Source of the DNA: Sulfurovum sp.
GTDB lineage: Bacteria > Campylobacterota > Campylobacteria > Campylobacterales > Sulfurovaceae
Direction of reading: 5' to 3'
DNA: 40,924 bases
Assembly (NCBI GenBank): GCA_026990595.1
Contig: JALXCZ010000045.1
Span: forward strand, 1-40,924
Part shown: in pieces, positions 1 through 7,917 of the stretch
Layout of the letters: every line of letters starts with the position of its first letter
Position numbering within the stretch: position 1 is the first letter of the stretch
Position numbers and translations under genes: made by a program
Notes under the pieces: generated by a model
Databases searched by the model: none
What the model was told of the DNA's origin: nothing
Seen by the model: the letters and a program-made list of their open reading frames with translations, nothing else

Positions 1-357
1 GGGGCTTTGAGTGTATGGGTATGTATGTTTGTGATTTTCATAGGGTATTGTAACGCATTTTGGGTTATTTTTGAGCGTATGTCTATGTGTTTAAATATTT
101 GGCACTTTTGATGATTTTCATATCTATCTATTGAGGATTTAGGGGGCTGTTTCCTAAATAATAAGTATGATTCTTATCTCGTTCCTATCTCTTTATCATA
201 CAGTCTATACAACGTGAAAATGAGTAAAAAGGTGGTATAATTTCTATACTCTTTTCCATCATCCTATATAGATTTGTATTATGGTCTATAATAAAGTCTT
301 ATTTTTTAGATAAAAGATACTTGTTGTGATGGAAGCTGTTATTTTTGAGGAATTACC
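1..357. other. Gene-poor left edge with promoter-like sites
   Basis: No supportable gene is seen here. Frame +1 is open from the edge to a TGA at 109-111 and could be the last codons of an upstream gene, but nothing in it is recognisable. Two TATAAT hexamers on the plus strand (236-241 and 287-292) are plausible -10 elements for the small gene starting at 358. Confidence 0.4.
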
Positions 358-537
358 ATGCATAAAAAAGAACTAAAGACCTGTCCAAAATGTGGTGAAC
401 ATTACTTCGGTGAGCATTGTGTAGGATGTCAGAGTAATCAGTACGCTCATTACAGCTCTAATACTTCAATTAAAAATAAAATACTCATCACTTTGGCTTT
501 TTTAGTCATCGTTGTACTCGTTATAATCAAAAATTAA
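358..537 (+). CDS. Zinc-ribbon, tail-anchored mini-protein (59 aa)
   Basis: This is a 59-residue ORF starting at an ATG with a GAGG Shine-Dalgarno 7 nt upstream. Residues 9-12 (CPKC) and 21-24 (CVGC) form a two-CxxC zinc-ribbon-like knuckle. A basic stretch (residues 39-41) follows, then a C-terminal hydrophobic helix (about 42-57), so the protein is probably tail-anchored with the zinc knuckle in the cytoplasm. Function is unknown. It lies alone, convergent with the DUF819 gene, with TATAAT-like promoter elements at 236 and 287. The Cys spacing and clean RBS support a real gene rather than a chance ORF, but no family can be named. Confidence 0.65.
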   Translation: MHKKELKTCPKCGEHYFGEHCVGCQSNQYAHYSSNTSIKNKILITLAFLVIVVLVIIKN

Positions 538-625
538 TAAAATAGTACAAGACCATGGGTAGTGAAAGATATAAAGACTACTTCCCCTCGTTTGTATAAT
601 CAAAAATGTCTTGCTATTTGTAAAA

Positions 626-1789
626 TTATCCTGCTATCATCTCCAAAATCTTCCCCACCATCAATCCGCCAAAGGTACCCAATATATACCCCATCATTGC
701 CATAAGTACACCTATGGGGATGAGGGCTTTGGAGTAGGCTGAGGCGAGGATGGGTGCTGAGGCGACGCCTCCGATGTTTGCAAGCGATGCAACACCCAGG
801 CTAAAGAGGTCAAGTCTGAAGAGTTTGGCAAAAATGACCATGACTGTGACATGAATGGCGATGATGACAAAGCCGGCTGCAATGTAGAGTGGAGCCTGGG
901 TGAGTTCAGCGAAGTTGGCACGGCTGGCGATGAGGGCAACAATGAGGTAGAGCATGATATTACCCAGCTCCATAGAACCGGAGAGTTTGGAAAGCGGGCT
1001 CATTGCCATGGCAATCCCGGCAAGGGTGGCAAGTATAACCACCCATGTGGTGGTGCTAAGAAATGATGTCGTAGGCAGATACCCTGCAAAGTATTGGCTT
1101 AGTGCCGAGACAAAAAAAGCCGCACCAAGCAGAAGAAAAAGTGATTCGAAAGTGATGGGCTTTTTGCTCTCTTCTTTAGTGGCTAGTTTGCTACCCACTT
1201 CATCGATGATGCTTGTATCTGCCTTGCTCCAGAGATTGAAACGCTTGGCAAAAGGTACCAAAGCAAGGAGTACCATCACCCAGATGGCGTAGTCTATGGA
1301 GTCAATAAGCAGGGCATACCCCATTTTGGAGTCGGGTACGTTCAGTGCTCCCTGAATGGCGACCATATTTCCCGTACCGCCCATCCATGAACCGCTCAGT
1401 GCTGCAAATGCTTTCCATGCATCGACACCGAATGCGGTATGAAAGAGAGCGAACATCCCTACAAAACCCAAGGAAATACTTGTTGATGCCAAAAGAAAAG
1501 TAAGCAGCATCTTCTTGCCCAGTTTCAGGATCTCTCTCATGTCAGCTGAGAGAAGCATGAGAAAGATCATCGCAGGCAGGAGGTTTGATTTGACAGACTT
1601 GTATGCAGCCGTGACTGACTCTGTTTTGTGCCACAGTCCAAAGGTAGAAAAAAGCATCACTGCAAAATAGAGTATGACAATACCGGGCAGGTATGCAAAG
1701 AGTTTGTTATGTGTCTTCTTTTCGGTGTAGACGATGCCCGAAGCCAGCATCATTAAAACACTAAGGTAGGTAAATCCATTCTCGATCAT
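626..1789 (-). CDS. DUF819 family integral membrane protein
   Basis: This is a 387-residue, highly hydrophobic protein with about ten predicted membrane helices. The Gly-rich stretch GGTGNMVAIQGAL near residues 136-148 and the C-terminal block ANIGGVASAPILA are typical of the DUF819 (YjcL-like) family, whose fold resembles carboxylate/anion transporters. No substrate is established. The start is ATG with an AAAGGA-like RBS that partly lies in a small AT-rich hairpin (1794-1811). The next gene upstream on the same strand is the methyltransferase-like gene, about 20 nt away, so co-transcription is likely, although a TATAAT-like -10 also lies in the gap. Confidence 0.85.
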   Translation of the reverse strand: MIENGFTYLSVLMMLASGIVYTEKKTHNKLFAYLPGIVILYFAVMLFSTFGLWHKTESVTAAYKSVKSNLLPAMIFLMLLSADMREILKLGKKMLLTFLLASTSISLGFVGMFALFHTAFGVDAWKAFAALSGSWMGGTGNMVAIQGALNVPDSKMGYALLIDSIDYAIWVMVLLALVPFAKRFNLWSKADTSIIDEVGSKLATKEESKKPITFESLFLLLGAAFFVSALSQYFAGYLPTTSFLSTTTWVVILATLAGIAMAMSPLSKLSGSMELGNIMLYLIVALIASRANFAELTQAPLYIAAGFVIIAIHVTVMVIFAKLFRLDLFSLGVASLANIGGVASAPILASAYSKALIPIGVLMAMMGYILGTFGGLMVGKILEMIAG

Positions 1790-1809
1790 CTAAAATATCC
1801 TTTTTGATA

Positions 1810-2247
1810 TTATAAAATATATGGTATAAAGAGTTTTGTCTTTTTTCTGTACAGGGCATAGGCTTCATCATGATCCATCCAAAGTAACTCTTCTTTGGTT
1901 GCTTTGAGCACCAGTACACCTATGAGAAATGCAAACAGCAGGCTTTCGGTAAGTGTAGGTGTACTCACAAGCACACCCAACATCATAACTATGACCGAAG
2001 TGTACATAGGATGTCGTATGAATGCATAGATACCCGTAGTGACGAGTTTGGCATTCTTTTTAATGACCGGTCGCACATGAAAATTGCCAAGTTGGTTGTG
2101 GTTCAGTGCCCAAAGCCCAAAGCTTAGTCCCGCAAGGAAGAGAGGCAAAGCAATAGTATCGTGGATAAAAGCATGCAGACCTTTTGAAAAATAGACCATA
2201 AGAGCAATCAGTCCAAACTGCAGAAGCACTAAAAGTTTAGGATACAT
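1810..2247 (-). CDS. Isoprenylcysteine/phospholipid methyltransferase-like membrane protein
   Basis: This is a 145-residue protein with four hydrophobic segments. The motif GIYAFIRHPMYTS (about residues 92-104) is the SAM-binding RHPxY signature of the ICMT/PEMT superfamily, and the C-terminal ELLWMDHDEAYALYRKKT stretch fits the conserved EE...Y region. Members methylate isoprenylcysteine or phospholipid-type substrates at the membrane; the bacterial substrate is unknown here. Its ATG lies inside the 3' end of the patatin-like gene (11-nt overlap), so the two are translationally coupled and may act together on membrane lipids. Confidence 0.8.
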   Translation of the reverse strand: MYPKLLVLLQFGLIALMVYFSKGLHAFIHDTIALPLFLAGLSFGLWALNHNQLGNFHVRPVIKKNAKLVTTGIYAFIRHPMYTSVIVMMLGVLVSTPTLTESLLFAFLIGVLVLKATKEELLWMDHDEAYALYRKKTKLFIPYIL

Positions 2248-3034
2248 TTATACCCTCCAAAAGTCCAACTCCCAAGGCACGTATCTCATCAACTTTATGA
2301 AAGTGGTAGGTTTTGTAGTGTTTTGTTTCAGGCTCAAGAAGATAGATATTCTTATTTGCATTTCTTATGTGTGTCTGTGTCTGGTTGTAAATAAGCAGAC
2401 GTATGGACTTTTCGAACATTTCAAGGACATTGGCTGTTTTAAAAAAGTTATCCGGCATCTCTTTTTCAAAAGAGTGTTCACCCAGAACATCCACTGCCAG
2501 TACTCTGTCAAAGGCCGCCTCGTTGATACCCAGATTTTCACAAAGAAATCCGTCACCATAGGTATTCCCGCCTATCACATGCTCATCAAATATACCTGGT
2601 ATTGCCATCGTGGCAAGTACAGCATCCCTGATATAAACGTTATCGTTTGGAGCAAAAACCCTTTTATGCCCGTTGAGCAGGTTGGTTGCTATGAGCTTAA
2701 GGGGGATGATCGTCTCATTCATTTTCCTATCGCCGAAAAGTCTTTTGAATATGGCTTCTATCTTGCTGTTATCTACAAGGGCATTACCGGAAAATGAGAA
2801 GAGTATCCACTTTGAGACAGAGGCAAATGCTTTGATCTCTTCATGTATCTCTTTCTCTTTCATCCCCACAGCCATACAGGCACCGATGATACCGCCCATA
2901 CTTGTACCGACAATTTCTTTGGGAGCAATAACATACTTTTCCAAGTCAGCCAAAACACCCAGATGGGCAATGCCCAATGCACCACCGCCTGAAAGTACCA
3001 ATGAGAAGTTGTTTTCTTTGAGATTATGTATCAT
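2237..3034 (-). CDS. Patatin-like phospholipase (RssA/YlbK type)
   Basis: This is a 265-residue cytoplasmic protein. The oxyanion-hole glycines LSGGGALG (residues 14-21), nucleophile elbow GTSMG (Ser45 in GxSxG) and a later YGDGF containing the catalytic Asp define the bacterial patatin family of Ser-Asp dyad lipid acyl hydrolases. The usual DG[GA] is DGF here. The natural substrate is unknown. There is no Shine-Dalgarno in front of the ATG, but a TATAAT reads toward the gene only 6 nt upstream (3041-3046), which suggests a leaderless mRNA. It diverges from cls and overlaps the methyltransferase-like gene downstream, so this corner of the window is lipid themed. Confidence 0.88.
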   Translation of the reverse strand: MIHNLKENNFSLVLSGGGALGIAHLGVLADLEKYVIAPKEIVGTSMGGIIGACMAVGMKEKEIHEEIKAFASVSKWILFSFSGNALVDNSKIEAIFKRLFGDRKMNETIIPLKLIATNLLNGHKRVFAPNDNVYIRDAVLATMAIPGIFDEHVIGGNTYGDGFLCENLGINEAAFDRVLAVDVLGEHSFEKEMPDNFFKTANVLEMFEKSIRLLIYNQTQTHIRNANKNIYLLEPETKHYKTYHFHKVDEIRALGVGLLEGINVS

Positions 3035-3040
3035 GAAGGT

Positions 3041-3067
3041 ATTATAGCGTATCCCTTATGTTATAAT
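3041..3067. promoter_or_regulatory. Back-to-back -10 elements of the patatin/cls divergent promoter
   Basis: A TATAAT reading leftward occupies 3046-3041, 6 nt from the patatin ATG. A second TATAAT reading rightward occupies 3062-3067, 11 nt before the cls Shine-Dalgarno. Each -10 lies in the expected -35 region of the other, so the two promoters probably exclude each other. Confidence 0.55.
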
Positions 3068-3077
3068 TCATTATATT

Positions 3078-3092
3078 AAGGAGTCCACTATT
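3078..3092 (+). promoter_or_regulatory. Shine-Dalgarno plus ATT initiation codon of cls (copy 1)
   Basis: AAGGAG (3078-3083) is followed by 6 nt and an in-frame ATT at 3090. The frame opens after a TAG at 3045-3047 and contains no ATG, GTG or TTG until the GTG at 3168. An out-of-frame ATG at 3094 ends after four codons. Confidence 0.7.
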
Positions 3093-4502
3093 AATGTTAC
3101 GCCTTTAGAACAACTGATATTTACATATTTACTGATACTCATAGGCAGTATTCTCGTATTTTCTGCTGTGAGTCATATTCTCTACCAAAAACGTTCACCA
3201 AGTAGTATGCTCTCATGGATCATATCGGTTTTTTTTCTACCCTATATTGCAGTACCGCTCTATTTCCTTCTTGGTATACGCAAACGTGAATCCTCTCGTA
3301 AAAAAAAGTTTGTCACATTCCATGAGATTGACCAATATCGCCCCTATACACTCTATGATTCCCATCATGCACTGCAGAACATATTTAAAAAAAATGGTAT
3401 TCCTCCTGCAACAAAAGGGAATACCTATACATTGATCACTGACAATACAGCAGCCTTTCATAGACTTTTAAAAGAGATAGAACAAGCCAGGCAGAGCATT
3501 GATATCTGTACCTACCTTTTTGAATTTGACAAAACGACTGAAATTATTTTAGATGCCTTGAGTAAAAAAGCAAAAGAGGGTGTAAGGGTAAGAGTGCTTA
3601 TGGATATTGTAGGTTCGCTGGGTGCGTATTTTCACCAGAAAGGTTTCAAGGCATTAAAGGATGCTGGAGGAGAAGTTGCCTTTTTTACACCTATTTTGAA
3701 AAGACCGTTCCAAAACTATATCAATCTGAGAAATCATCGTAAGATCTATCTTTTTGATCAGCACAGTCTGCTTAGCGGCGGGATGAACCTCAGTGATGCA
3801 TATATGGGAGAGGCTGACGGAACAAAGCGCTGGGAGGATCTTCTCTACTATCTAAAAGGTCCTGCCGTACATTATTTTTATCATATCTTTTATAATGACT
3901 GGGTTTATGCTACCAAAAAAGAGAAAATATCAGACAACCCTTCCAAAGAAGAAGCATATCATGGAGAGAGCATTGTGCAAGTTGTCCCTTCCGGTCCTGA
4001 TATTCCTACTGATGCATTGTATGAATCACTGTTGAATGCCATCTATAATGCTAAAAAGCGCATATGGATCGTCACACCGTATTTCGTACCTGATGACAAT
4101 ATTGTTCAGGCGCTGGTGATCGCTCAGCATAAGGGGGTGGATGTAAAGCTTATCACCCCTAAAAGCTCAGATCATCTATTGGCAGATATGGGAAGAAGTC
4201 CCTATATGAGGGAACTTGATGAAATAGGTGCGGATGTCATGCTTTATGAAGGCAGGATGCTGCATGCAAAAGCCATACTCTTCGATGATGTAGGCGGTAT
4301 GGTAGGGTCTGTCAATCTGGATAATCGCAGTCTCTTCCTTAATTATGAAGTTGTTGCATTTGTCTATTCATCACATTTTATAGAGAGTCTTGAATCATGG
4401 ATGAATATATTGATGCAAAACACAACAAGAGGTATGAAAAAACCTTCCAAATTTCGTGAAGCCATGGAAAATATGATGAAAGTGTTTGCCCCTTTACTCT
4501 GA
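3090..4502 (+). CDS. cls: Cardiolipin synthase (PLD superfamily), copy 1, probable ATT start
   Basis: This membrane phosphatidyltransferase joins phospholipids to make cardiolipin. It carries two HKD motifs: NHRKIYLFDQ in the first PLD domain and HAKAILFDD with a downstream GSxNLDNRS in the second. From the ATT at 3090 the protein has 470 residues, close to E. coli ClsA, and begins with two membrane helices (about residues 9-26 and 42-60). Starting at the GTG (3168) would remove the first helix. The second copy at 21572 has the same arrangement and a matching start (I-N/D-V/I-T). It overlaps the downstream nuclease gene by one base (TGATG). Confidence 0.9.
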   Translation: MNVTPLEQLIFTYLLILIGSILVFSAVSHILYQKRSPSSMLSWIISVFFLPYIAVPLYFLLGIRKRESSRKKKFVTFHEIDQYRPYTLYDSHHALQNIFKKNGIPPATKGNTYTLITDNTAAFHRLLKEIEQARQSIDICTYLFEFDKTTEIILDALSKKAKEGVRVRVLMDIVGSLGAYFHQKGFKALKDAGGEVAFFTPILKRPFQNYINLRNHRKIYLFDQHSLLSGGMNLSDAYMGEADGTKRWEDLLYYLKGPAVHYFYHIFYNDWVYATKKEKISDNPSKEEAYHGESIVQVVPSGPDIPTDALYESLLNAIYNAKKRIWIVTPYFVPDDNIVQALVIAQHKGVDVKLITPKSSDHLLADMGRSPYMRELDEIGADVMLYEGRMLHAKAILFDDVGGMVGSVNLDNRSLFLNYEVVAFVYSSHFIESLESWMNILMQNTTRGMKKPSKFREAMENMMKVFAPLL

Positions 4503-5248
4503 TGTTCTTTCCTTCTATTCTTCATCATCGTTCATGTAGTTTGGCTTCTCATCGCACCATCCCAGACGTTTTTGGTGTACTTTGCTGGAATATTCACAAA
4601 AAGAACCGTAAAAATATTGGATTTAAACCTTATTTAAAACAACTCTTAGAAAAAAGTAAGATTGATCTTTTGCTTTTACAGGAAGCCAATTTTAGAGATG
4701 ACAGACACTTTACACTGCCCGAACTCACCTTTGATGCTGCAGCCAATCTGGAATTCAGAGGAGAGTTCTACGGAGTACTGAGTGCGAGCAGGGTAGAGTC
4801 GAAGTATTCTCAGGCTTTTCTTTCAGAAGGCAGGGAGAGTCTTATCGGTCCGCACAAGAGTCTGCTTTTGAGTGCGTATCCTCTTACAGAGGGAAGTACA
4901 CTTCTGGTACTCAATGTACATGCTATCAATTTTCGGGAAAATCAGCACTATCATAAGGAACTTGAACGTTTTTTGGAACTGATGAAAGACCATACAGGGC
5001 CGATGATCATCGCAGGAGATTTCAACAGCTGGAACAAGAAGCGTATGTCCAAACTGCATGAAGTACGAGAAAAACTTGGACTGCTTGCCGTACCATTCAG
5101 ACAGACAGACAATGTAAAATCATTTATGGGAAATCATTTGGATTTCATTTTTTACCGGGGAATGGAACTACTGGAACATACTGTACTCCAGGAGCATGAA
5201 CTTTCTGACCACAATCCTCTTGTGGCAAGATTTAAAAGAAAAAGTTGA
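4502..5248 (+). CDS. Endonuclease/exonuclease/phosphatase (EEP) family protein
   Basis: This is a 248-residue EEP-fold metal-dependent phosphoesterase. The ordered motifs are visible: CWNIHKKN (about 28-35), LLLLQEAN with the metal-binding Glu (about 59-66), IIAGDFNSWN (about 166-175), HLDFIFY (about 213-219) and a terminal SDHNPL with the catalytic Asp-His. The family includes DNA-repair nucleases, sphingomyelinases and inositol phosphatases. Coupling to cls through a TGATG overlap hints at lipid-headgroup rather than DNA work, as in the YbhP-ClsB neighbourhood of E. coli, but the substrate is not shown. No signal peptide is evident. Confidence 0.85.
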   Translation: MFFPSILHHRSCSLASHRTIPDVFGVLCWNIHKKNRKNIGFKPYLKQLLEKSKIDLLLLQEANFRDDRHFTLPELTFDAAANLEFRGEFYGVLSASRVESKYSQAFLSEGRESLIGPHKSLLLSAYPLTEGSTLLVLNVHAINFRENQHYHKELERFLELMKDHTGPMIIAGDFNSWNKKRMSKLHEVREKLGLLAVPFRQTDNVKSFMGNHLDFIFYRGMELLEHTVLQEHELSDHNPLVARFKRKS

Positions 5249-5253
5249 TTCTC

Positions 5254-5270
5254 TTCACATTTTCTTCACA
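5254..5270 (+). promoter_or_regulatory. Direct repeat TTCACA-N5-TTCACA upstream of the first Tat mini-gene
   Basis: Two identical TTCACA hexamers (5254-5259, 5265-5270) lie one helical turn apart, 40 nt before the ATG at 5311. The same arrangement precedes the second Tat mini-gene. Spacing of 11 bp suits an OmpR/PhoB-type response regulator and recalls the TTCAC-N6-TTCAC box described for Campylobacter DccR. Confidence 0.6.
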
Positions 5271-5310
5271 ATTATCCATTATCGTTAAAAAAACAGCAAA
5301 GGAGAATAGT

Positions 5311-5472
5311 ATGAATGTCTATAGAAGAAAGTTTATGCAGTATCTATCAATATTAGGATTTGCAGGTCTCACAGGGGTGTCTCTTCAGGCACAAAGTCTA
5401 AAAAGTATAGAAGAGCCTGAGGTAGTAGAAGGGTACAATGACGATCTCTTTGATCCTGATGGTTGGCTTTAG
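5311..5472 (+). CDS. Tiny Tat-signal protein 1 (53 aa)
   Basis: This 53-residue protein starts at an ATG preceded by AAAGGAG, so the longer frame opening at 5245 is not needed. Residues 5-6 are a twin arginine in YRRKFMQY, followed by a hydrophobic core (about 12-25) and a likely cleavage after LQA. The acidic mature part is only about 25 residues and ends DPDGWL. It may be a small exported partner of a periplasmic enzyme or may act as the Tat escort for another protein; function is unknown. It resembles the mini-protein at 7730 in signal region, size and upstream TTCACA repeat. No downstream gene is on the same strand. Confidence 0.72.
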   Translation: MNVYRRKFMQYLSILGFAGLTGVSLQAQSLKSIEEPEVVEGYNDDLFDPDGWL

Positions 5473-5484
5473 AAAAGTAAACTA

Positions 5485-6342
5485 CTATCTTAAAAGTCTG
5501 TAAAATTCTCCGGGAGCATCTACCTCAAAACATAAAGGTTTTTTGCTTTTAGGATGTACAATGCTCAGTCTTAGGGCATGAAGTCCCATCCTTACCCCTT
5601 TTGTTCCGTAGCGCTCATCACCCACAACACTGTGACCCAGCCACGCCATATGTGCACGTATCTGATGCTGTCTACCTGTCTCTAATTTCACTTCAAGCAA
5701 AGAGCTTTTGGAACTGCTCTGCTTTACGTTGTAGTGTGTTACTGCATGCTTTGCAAGAGGGTGATCCCCTACATGCATACGATACTCTTTTTCATCCAGT
5801 CTTAAAGGCTCACTGATCGTTCTTTTAGATACTTTAGGTGTTCCTTCTACAATAGCAAGGTATGTTTTTTCAGACTCTCCCCAGGTAGCCATCACCGCTT
5901 CTCTCATTTCTTTGGAGGTTGCAAAAAGCAACACCCCAGAGGTCTCTTTGTCAAGTCTATGCACAGGCCAGAGTTTTACACTGTGTTTTGGGCGTGAGAG
6001 TTGTGTACGGAGCAGGGCAAGCGCATGTTGTCTATTCTCTTTTGTCGTACCTACAGAAAGCAGTCCTGCAGGTTTGTTTACAGCAATGAGATCTTTGTCA
6101 TGATAGATGATCTCCAGTTTGTTTGCTGTTTGTCCGGCTGTTGTACTTTTCTGTACCACACCCACTTCTATGATATCACCTTCATTAAGGAGGTAGTCAT
6201 GTTTGGTTGTAACCACACCGTTTACAGCAACAGAAGCACCTTGCAGACGCTGCTTTACTTTCTTCTTCGACCAGCCAGACAGAGAGTCAAAAAGGAATAC
6301 TAAAAGCTTTCCTCTCTCTTTTACAGTGTATCTTTCTGCCAT
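5485..6342 (-). CDS. RluA-family RNA pseudouridine synthase
   Basis: This 285-residue protein has an N-terminal S4-like RNA-binding domain (about 15-70) and a C-terminal pseudouridine synthase domain with the catalytic signature HRLDKETSGVLLFA (about 128-141), where the Asp is the nucleophile. The later GRQHQIRAHMA and GDERYG motifs complete the RluA/RluD family. It isomerises specific uridines in rRNA or tRNA; sequence alone does not pick the site. Its ATG directly abuts the stop codon of the DEAD-box helicase upstream, so the pair forms one RNA-processing operon. Confidence 0.9.
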   Translation of the reverse strand: MAERYTVKERGKLLVFLFDSLSGWSKKKVKQRLQGASVAVNGVVTTKHDYLLNEGDIIEVGVVQKSTTAGQTANKLEIIYHDKDLIAVNKPAGLLSVGTTKENRQHALALLRTQLSRPKHSVKLWPVHRLDKETSGVLLFATSKEMREAVMATWGESEKTYLAIVEGTPKVSKRTISEPLRLDEKEYRMHVGDHPLAKHAVTHYNVKQSSSKSSLLEVKLETGRQHQIRAHMAWLGHSVVGDERYGTKGVRMGLHALRLSIVHPKSKKPLCFEVDAPGEFYRLLR

Positions 6343-7617
6343 TTATGATTTTTTCTTTTTGGACTCTTGTTTTTTCTTTTTCTGTGAAGCGTAGGTGAAT
6401 TTTCTCTTTTTGTCGTAGTCGATATACCCTTTTTTCTCACGCAGTGATTTTTTACGTGGTCTAGCCTGACGAGGCTGCTTATCGGTAATTTCAAAGCCTT
6501 CCATGATTTCACGTTTTACATTGAGTTTAAGGTGTTTTTCTATGGTTGAGAAGTGGTTGTAGTCGTGGATGGTGAGCAGGGTGATGACCTGCCCTTTATG
6601 GTTGGCTCGCCCTGTACGTCCTACACGGTGGGTAAAGTCATCAGTCTGCTCCGGCAGGTCATAGTTGATGACAAGTGGCAGCTCGGGGATGTCTATCCCT
6701 CGTGCTGCCACATCTGTAGCAATGAGTACTTGTGATTTTCCACTCTTAAAAAGAGTCAGTGCCTTGGCTCGTCCGCCACGCTTGATGTCTCCATGAATGA
6801 GTGCTGTCCAGATGCCTTGCTCTTTAAAATACTCAAAAAGTTTATCTGCTGTCTCTTTTTTATTTACAAAAATAAGTACCTGACCTACACCCATATCTTT
6901 TACTAGCTTTGCAGCAAGTTCGGCTTTACGTTTTTTATCTACCTTGTATGCTCTGTGTTTAATGAAGTTTACTACATCACGACGGTTACTCACCTCTACA
7001 ATGACAGGATCACGTAAAAATTCTTTAGCAAGTTTTTTAATGTTTTGAGAGATAGTCGCAGAGAAGCACATCATCTGTTTAGGCTTCGTACAGCTTTTGA
7101 GTATACTTTTTATCTCTGCAAGGAAGCCAAGGTCAAGCATGGTATCGGCTTCATCCAAGATCACTGTATTGACATATTCGAGGTTTATTTTTTTATCGGC
7201 AATGAACTCCTGTAAACGCCCCGGGGTTGCTACTACGATGTCCACACCTTCTTTTAACTTGTGTATCTGGTCTATTTTTTTAGAACCCCCCTGTACTTTG
7301 GCTGTTCTGATATCCATATATCTTGAAAAACCAATGATGGTACGGGAGACTTGGTCTGCAAGCTCAATGGTTGGTACTATAATAAGCGCACGCACCACTT
7401 TTTCATCTTTTTTAACGATTTTCTGAAGCTTGTGAAGCAATGGCAGTACATATGCAGCGGTCTTCCCTGTGCCGGACTTTGATGCACCCAAAATATCAAA
7501 CCCTTTTAGAGCAGGGGGAATGACCTTGTTTTGAATGGCAGTAGCGTTTTCATATTTCTCATGAGCGATGGCTCTTAAAATATCCGGGTGTAAATTTAGT
7601 TTTTCAAATGCTTTGAT
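6343..7617 (-). CDS. DEAD-box RNA helicase, probable ATC start
   Basis: This ATP-dependent RNA helicase shows motif I SKSGTGKT, Ia PTIELA, motif II DEAD in VILDEADTMLDLG, motif III SAT, and motif VI HRVGRTGRA, followed by a Lys/Arg-rich tail. The first conventional start (TTG at 7491) would begin inside motif I and lose the Q-motif region. The open frame upstream encodes the expected N-terminus, with FEKLNL, PDILRAI and TAIQ. It begins after a TAA at 7645-7647 and contains no ATG, GTG or TTG. AAGGA (7628-7624) is 6 nt before ATC at 7617. From there the protein has 424 residues. Confidence 0.88.
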   Translation of the reverse strand: MKAFEKLNLHPDILRAIAHEKYENATAIQNKVIPPALKGFDILGASKSGTGKTAAYVLPLLHKLQKIVKKDEKVVRALIIVPTIELADQVSRTIIGFSRYMDIRTAKVQGGSKKIDQIHKLKEGVDIVVATPGRLQEFIADKKINLEYVNTVILDEADTMLDLGFLAEIKSILKSCTKPKQMMCFSATISQNIKKLAKEFLRDPVIVEVSNRRDVVNFIKHRAYKVDKKRKAELAAKLVKDMGVGQVLIFVNKKETADKLFEYFKEQGIWTALIHGDIKRGGRAKALTLFKSGKSQVLIATDVAARGIDIPELPLVINYDLPEQTDDFTHRVGRTGRANHKGQVITLLTIHDYNHFSTIEKHLKLNVKREIMEGFEITDKQPRQARPRKKSLREKKGYIDYDKKRKFTYASQKKKKQESKKKKS

Positions 7618-7628
7618 GGTGGTTCCTT
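7615..7628 (-). promoter_or_regulatory. Shine-Dalgarno plus ATC initiation codon of the DEAD-box helicase
   Basis: On the minus strand AAGGA (7628-7624) is followed by six bases and ATC (7617-7615), right where homologous helicases start. Only nine sense codons lie between the upstream TAA and this ATC, none of them a standard start. Confidence 0.7.
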
Positions 7629-7670
7629 GATTGTAATAGACGTATTATATCAAAATGTAGATAGATGCAC

Positions 7671-7687
7671 TTCACAATCATTTCACA
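7671..7687 (+). promoter_or_regulatory. Direct repeat TTCACA-N5-TTCACA upstream of the second Tat mini-gene
   Basis: Hexamers at 7671-7676 and 7682-7687 are identical in sequence and spacing to those at 5254-5270, and lie 42 nt before the ATG at 7730. The pair suggests that both Tat mini-genes answer to one regulator. Confidence 0.6.
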
Positions 7688-7729
7688 AATAGATGATACG
7701 TTTTATTATCTTCTCTTCAAGGAATAATA

Positions 7730-7903
7730 ATGATAGACAATGCAAGAAGAAATTTAATGAAATATATGGCACTTTTGGGGATAACAACCATAGTAAGTAT
7801 AGCTGCACCGGTAAGGCTAACGCTAAAAGAACGTAAAGTTCAGTATGATGCAAATAATGCCCGTACTGATAATGGTTATTATGGATTTGGAGAAACCTGG
7901 TAA
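7730..7903 (+). CDS. Tiny Tat-signal protein 2 (57 aa)
   Basis: This 57-residue ORF has an AAGGA Shine-Dalgarno 7 nt before the ATG. The N-terminus has a twin arginine (residues 6-7, ARRNLMKYMALLG) and a hydrophobic core to about residue 26, then a short polar mature part ending GYYGFGETW. It resembles the mini-protein at 5311 (RR, then F/L-M-x-Y, then LG; aromatic C-terminus ending in or near Trp) and has the same upstream TTCACA repeat, so the two are probably paralogues. It sits alone between two minus-strand helicase genes. No function is known. The mature part may be a peptide subunit or docking strand of a periplasmic partner. Confidence 0.7.
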   Translation: MIDNARRNLMKYMALLGITTIVSIAAPVRLTLKERKVQYDANNARTDNGYYGFGETW

Positions 7904-7917
7904 AGGAAAAGTAGAAA

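Noticed and set aside
538-600. GTAGT/ACTAC stem between the mini-protein and DUF819 genes as a terminator
   Set aside because: Short, interrupted stem with a long loop and no T-tract.
954-1292. Plus-strand ORF of 112 codons inside the DUF819 gene
   Set aside because: It is the shadow of a clearly conserved membrane protein on the other strand; no RBS and no recognisable motif.
1794-1811. Hairpin AATATC/GATATT at the RBS of the DUF819 gene, possible RNA thermometer
   Set aside because: Only six A/T-rich base pairs; such stems are expected by chance in this composition.
3094-3108. ATG at 3094 as the cls start
   Set aside because: Out of frame with cls and stops after four codons; the in-frame ATT has better Shine-Dalgarno spacing.
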